In this document: piece after piece, positions 56,195 through 60,000 of the stretch
Layout of the letters: each line of letters begins with the position of its first letter
Numbering within the stretch: position 1 is the stretch's first letter
Assembly: GCF_030272615.1 (NCBI RefSeq)
Contig: NC_081408.1
Location: 765,390,330-765,450,329, forward strand
Reading direction: 5' to 3'
Source of the DNA: Cryptomeria japonica
Lineage: Eukaryota; Streptophyta; Pinopsida; Cupressales; Cupressaceae
Length of the DNA: 60,000 bases
Program-made: the position numbers and the translations under genes
Notes under the pieces: generated by a model
Told to the model about the DNA's origin: nothing
The model's database searches: none
Seen by the model: the letters and a program-made list of their open reading frames with translations, nothing else

Positions 56195-56905
56195 TCACCT
56201 ACCCTCGGCAACAACAACTGGCTTGTAATCACCCCTCTTTGCAGCCAAGTTCATCTTCTTCTTCAACTGATCATCCGAGTTGAAAATGCCTTCCAAGGTA
56301 ACTAGACCTTTAGGCAACTTGTTGGAGTTGAGCTGCATGATTTGGTCTCCATACTGGTCTTGCAACTTAGACTGATTTTTAACAGAAAACTTTGCTTCAT
56401 TTTGCAAGAAGTTGACAATTTGTTGATCACTTTCGAACACTTGCCAATTTACCTGATTGTCTGGGACAACAGGCCTCATAACAAGCCTGATGTGTTGCTC
56501 CTTCTCATTTGCAACATGCACTGGTATGTCGAATTTAGCACCAACCATTGCAAGCCTATCAACATGCTTGTTCCGACTTCTATGAATGGTCTAGATATTG
56601 AAGGCCTCGAATCCTTCAATCAAATCCCAAACCCTGTGTTTGTATGATTTGAGCAGGTTGTTCTTTGTTATGCTTTGAGCTCGAATGTGATTAACAACCA
56701 ACTCACTATCTCCAAATACTTGCAAATATTTGATCTTTCTGCTTTGTGCAAGTTGGAGGCCTTGGATCAAGGCTTCATACTCAAGGACATTGTTGGTGCA
56801 ACGAAATTGAAGCCTAAAAGAGAAGAAATATTTCTCTTGCTCGGGAGAAACAAGCATCACATCGATGCATGCACCGTTCTTGTTTCTTGAACCATCAAAA
56901 AACAT
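56195..56905 (-). pseudogene. Archaeal-type RNase H (aRNH) located upstream of RT
   Basis: The frame opens with WIMFFDGSRNKNGACIDVML (first Asp), then TNNVLEYEALIQGLQLAQ (Glu), LQVFGDSELVVNHIRAQS (second Asp) and, after one in-frame TAG near 56591, HRSRNKHVDRLAM (last Asp, with the usual Asn/His context). All four catalytic acids of type-1 RNase H are kept. Downstream is a charged tail ending KRGDYKPVVVAEGR. Such domains are known as an extra RNase H in Tat-lineage plant gypsy elements, where as I recall they follow the RT-RNase H part. Here it lies between protease (57.2-57.5 kb) and RT (from 54.8 kb). Confidence 0.9.
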
Positions 56906-57217
56906 GATCCATAACCCCTCTGAGTCTCCTTGTGTCTTGATGAGGTTAGGGATAGGAGTATCCTCTTCATGGATACAATAGGTGCTAAGCCCAGTCTCTT
57001 TAGTCTCAGCTAATGAATCAAACTGAAAAGCATTGGCCCATTAGTCAAGCAAGCAATCGGGGACCTCTTGCAAAAGAGTAGCAAGCTCACGGATAGTACA
57101 CTCCTCCCCCTCTTCATGCAAAGTGCAATTCATGTTTATAGGGCTGGGGGTGTAAGGCTCAATATGGTTTTGGGTAATGGGATCTGCTCATATGGTAATC
57201 TTGGTACCACACCTTGT

Positions 57218-58054
57218 TCAAAATAGCATGTGGGACCAATCAGAAGACAGGTACCCACCTATCTTGGCGGTGAAGTCTCTAGATAGGCAGGTGGCAAAGA
57301 AGGCATGAAGATCGATGATTGATACGTCTTGCAGGACAGTGCAACGAGGGCATGCATGCAAGGTTAACTTCAAATTTTTAACAACCCCAATAGTCTTAAT
57401 AGAAGTATCATCCAATTGGACCACCCCTTTGGTCACAGGTTCGTATTCTATGCCAAGAAGATCAACTACCTTCTTAGGCATGACTGAGCTACTAGCTCCT
57501 CAATCTATCATGCAGTTGTGAACCAAGTTATCTCCTATGATTAAGGAGAGATAGAAGGGGGGAGGCTTGCTGATCTTGCTTGAATCTTCTTCCTCCATGG
57601 GTTGCACCAAATTGGTGGAGAGTGCCTTTCCGTTGACTGCTGCCTCATCACCTGACTGGTTGATGTCTTTCAATGCTTCCTTAAGCAAATCCCTTTGAGA
57701 TGGGATGGAAATGGCCTCCCACATAGTGACGTTGAGGTTGGCCTTCTTCATCTGATTAACTATGTTGAAAGGAACACCAACTAATTTTAGAGGCCCCTTC
57801 GAGGCTACGAGGTCTACATTTTCTCTTTGGACGACTTGGGCCTCTTCTTGCCTCTTGCTCCCTTGCAAGGTACTTTGGCTTGTATCATGGTTGGCTACGT
57901 TGGGCATTGGAGCTTGGGCTGATGTTGAAGGTGAGGCAACCTCCATGGCTCTCTTCTTTGACCTTGTATATTGCAACATAGACTCACTATTTGCTTGGTT
58001 TATACCACAGAACTCTGCCTCCTGCCAATTGACAAAGGTAGAATCCCCTTGCAA
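57218..58054 (-). pseudogene. Gypsy protease with upstream linker, stop at the active site
   Basis: The linker (58054-57510) is Gln/Ser-rich with SKGPLKLVGVPFNIVNQMKK. The protease begins PPFYLSLIIGDNLVHNCMID. The next codon is TGA (57500-57502), followed by GASSSVMPKKVVDLLGIEYE, so the D-S/T-G-A active site reads D-stop-G-A. The rest continues LTLHACPRCTVLQDVSIID. Apart from the stop the domain is well preserved. A further linker with LLQEVPDCLLD and WANAFQFDS leads into the RNase H at 56905. Confidence 0.87.
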
Positions 58055-58149
58055 GTAAGCCTGAGTGCCAACACTAGGCTAATTTGGGTCATATTGCAGG
58101 CCAGAAGTGGTCGACTCATCCTGCACTGCTAAGGCTTGGACAAACCCTC

Positions 58150-59368
58150 TATTTTGGCATGCACCTTGGTTGTGTGGCCGATTGCATGGTTGACACTAAT
58201 CTTGCTCTTGGGCGAGGTTATTTTGCATTGGAACTATCACTTTTGAGTTGTTTGCAGCTGTGGGGTTCACACTATTCAAAGGCTTGGTGTTGCTCCATTC
58301 GTTTTGCCCTTGAAAGGGTGGCCTATTCTGCTGATAGTTTTAATTTTGTGCCTGATAAGGTCTTCTATGCTGGGCTTGTTGCCTCTTTAGTGTCATCAAC
58401 TCATTGCTAAAATTTTGCAATAGAGCCTTGACCTCATGGAGCTCATTGGAGGATGTAGAGGGTGTGGATGACTGTCCTGTAGGCGCCATGGGGATAGGAG
58501 CCAATGTGGGTTGTTGAGTAGGAGCTTCTGGGAAGAGAGGCATTAGAGGCCTTGGAGCTATCTTCCCAGCCTAAATCAAACATTTTTCTGCCCTTATGGC
58601 TATGTCATATGCACCCAGTAAAGAGACTCCATCCATTGATTGTACCATGACTGCTATATCCTTGTTGAGAGCTCTAAGATAATACAAGAAGGCATGATTT
58701 GGAGATGGCTTCATTAGAGCAGAAATTCTATTCCATGTCTTATGGAATCTGAAATTGAAATCTCCCATGAACTCGTGGGGTGCCCTCTTGATTGTAGTCA
58801 ACTGCTCCACAAGTGATAGGTGATCACTTTTGTCTTCGAAATGGTTGCACAACCTCTCCCCCAATTCATCTCAATTGTGAATGGAGTTGGACGACAACCC
58901 TCTATACCACTACAAAGCTTTGCCTTTCAAAGATGTGGCTTAGAGTCTGACAACAACATCATCCTGAATGATATTATGAACATAGCAGATGTTTGCAATG
59001 TCTTGAATGTGCTCGATGGGCGTAGTAGTTGTTTCACCAGTGAAGTATGGTATACTCTTTAATGCAGCCACTGGTATATCATTCCATTGAGTCAAAATAA
59101 GGGGAGTCCCCCCATTGAAGGTAACAAAAACTTGATTTCTTGCCATGTGAAACAATGGTCTATTGATTTGAGTGGTGGGAGCCCTTGACAGTAATGGTCT
59201 TGTAAATGGAGGGGTAGAATGAGACCTGGGAGATGGAGTGTTTACAACCTTGACCTCCCTAATTGGTGGTAATGAAGGTCTACCTCTCCGCCTTTTAGAG
59301 CCTGAAGATGAGAGTTTTGTGAATTGGAAACTACCTCTAGAAGACGCCCTTGTATGAATTATGGGCAT
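58150..59368 (-). pseudogene. gag: Gypsy gag (capsid and zinc knuckle), frameshifted
   Basis: The start chosen at 59368 gives MPIIHTRASSRGSFQF, basic and Ser/Pro-rich, then WNDIPVAALKSIPYFTGE (start of the capsid-like region). After frame breaks near 58940-58865 come LSLVEQLTTIKRAPHEFMGD and FHKTWNRISALMKPSPNHAF, the retrotransposon gag pattern. A Pro/Gln-rich tail follows (58543-58340). A knuckle CQPCNRPHNQGAC (CX2CX3HX4C) lies at about 58155-58195. It would package element RNA in intact copies. Confidence 0.85.
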
Positions 59369-59394
59369 GAAATCTGGAGCTGCAACAAGTCATG

Positions 59395-59590
59395 AGCAAG
59401 TAGTGGACCTGTTGAGCAGAGACTTCAGAACATTGGGGCTCTGGGGTTTCGAAGTTAAGCACTTTGGAACTTGGGGGTTCCGGACCCTTGGAGTAGCGAA
59501 CTTCAGAACTCATGGGTTCTGGACTTCCGAAGTTGTGAGAGTTGTGATGACTTGGGAACTTGGGGGTTTCAGGGTCCCAAACTTAGAAAT
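59395..59590 (-). repeat. Leader repeats like those of the LTR U3
   Basis: Three or four diverged copies (near 59425, 59470, 59505 and 59560) of CTTCAGAACnnnGGGGTTC and TTGGAACTTGGGGGTTCCGG lie between primer-binding site and gag. They are clearly related to the array at 51060-51610, though outside the LTR. Confidence 0.75.
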
Positions 59591-59711
59591 TTGTCACGAA
59601 CAAGAAATTGGACTTGTTGAGCAGAGCCACCAAGTGCTTGAGAAATAACTGCCACTAAAGGTTGAGACACCAAGAATGACACTGAATCCTTAGCATGTAT
59701 GTTGAAATGAA

Positions 59712-59729
59712 GTCCCATTCGGCGTGCCA
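59712..59729 (-). other. Primer-binding-like site of the gypsy element
   Basis: The minus strand reads TGGCACGCCGAATGGGAC, starting 5 bp inside the 5' LTR (59735). The TGG start and position fit a tRNA primer site; the tRNA was not assigned. Confidence 0.6.
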
Positions 59730-59734
59730 AAAAC

Positions 59735-60000
59735 TGTTATCACAAAATCTTGCACGTTTGTTGATCTATCAACTCAACAACCTTGTGAAACATGAAAACA
59801 ATCTCGAAGTGTGGGACCTTGCGCAAGGGGGTTGAATCTTCGAAGAAGGTCGACTTCCTTCTCAATCCAGGTGCAGGTGTTGAACCAACTCAACACTTCA
59901 AAACTTACTCCTAAGCCTATCCTAACAACTTGTAGAGGTAAAGGGAAGAGAGAATTGCTTAAAATAAAAGGAGGTGATGCACCAAGAAGAGATTGTTTCT
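59735..60000 (-). repeat. 5' LTR of the gypsy element (R-U5 end only)
   Basis: It aligns with 50043-50310, e.g. GAAGTGTGGGACCTTGCGCA and CAACACTTCAAAACTTACTC, with scattered differences. The rest lies outside the window. Confidence 0.92.

Larger units (their letters stand above)
50043..60000 (-). mobile_element. Long Ty3/gypsy retrotransposon with two RNase H domains, cut by window end
   Basis: LTR copies lie at 50043-51763 and from 59735 to the window end; they share most bases over the 266 bp visible. The minus-strand order is 5' LTR, primer-binding-like site, repeat-bearing leader, gag, protease, archaeal-type RNase H, RT, gypsy RNase H, integrase, 3' LTR. The extra RNase H places it near the Tat group of plant gypsy elements. 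Coding regions carry several stops and frameshifts, so this copy is dead. The left flank is GGTTT; its partner lies outside the window. Confidence 0.9.

Overview
This is a repeat-dense, gene-poor stretch of a large plant nuclear genome. Nested LTR retrotransposons, very long LTRs, hAT DNA transposons and old decayed insertions make up nearly all that can be recognised. I see no intact host gene, no rRNA or tRNA gene, and no bacterial or organellar feature. A gymnosperm (conifer-like) genome fits best, but that is an inference from the repeat content.

Layout. 1-1796: end of a long LTR (minus) with a hairpin array. 1797-3167: old sequence carrying an 834-bp non-autonomous hAT element (2101-2934). 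3168-14952: an old minus-strand LTR retrotransposon with 327-bp LTRs at both ends, gag and protease remnants and no visible reverse transcriptase (RT). It is interrupted by a 3.9-kb solo LTR (4354-8227, target duplication GGTTG) and a 754-bp hAT-like element (8332-9085, GGCTGTAC). 15334-27388: a second LTR element (plus) with a 1.9-kb LTR and a decayed gag-like reading frame. It is split by another solo LTR of the hairpin family (18243-27271, TATAC). That LTR is itself split by a nearly complete hAT transposon (19627-23738, CCTAAAAT) and a shortened relative in inverted orientation (24041-25160).

27389-32305: AT-rich sequence without a recognisable gene. 32306-37011: a third solo hairpin LTR (minus). 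37012-40975: a rearranged Ty1/copia element whose gag-protease-integrase part is inverted relative to its RT-RNase H part. 40976-43435: an LTR-like start and an ACTCG-rich element with a tandem array. 43740-46750: decayed coding relics. 47357-47540: a tRNA-derived SINE with 20-bp target duplications. 50043-60000: a long minus-strand Ty3/gypsy element, cut by the window end.

Main points of interest. (1) The hairpin LTR family carries an imperfect 41-nt palindrome about every 170 bp; in one copy the spacing alternates between 167 and 177 bp, i.e. a dimeric repeat of about 344 bp. (2) The LTR starts of this family and of a different family share two small hairpins whose bases differ while pairing is kept. 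(3) The gypsy element has the order gag-protease-archaeal-type RNase H-RT-gypsy RNase H-integrase. The extra RNase H keeps its catalytic acids, and the ordinary one has lost all three I could align. (4) Three unrelated LTR families here each carry short tandem, often palindromic, repeats in U3.
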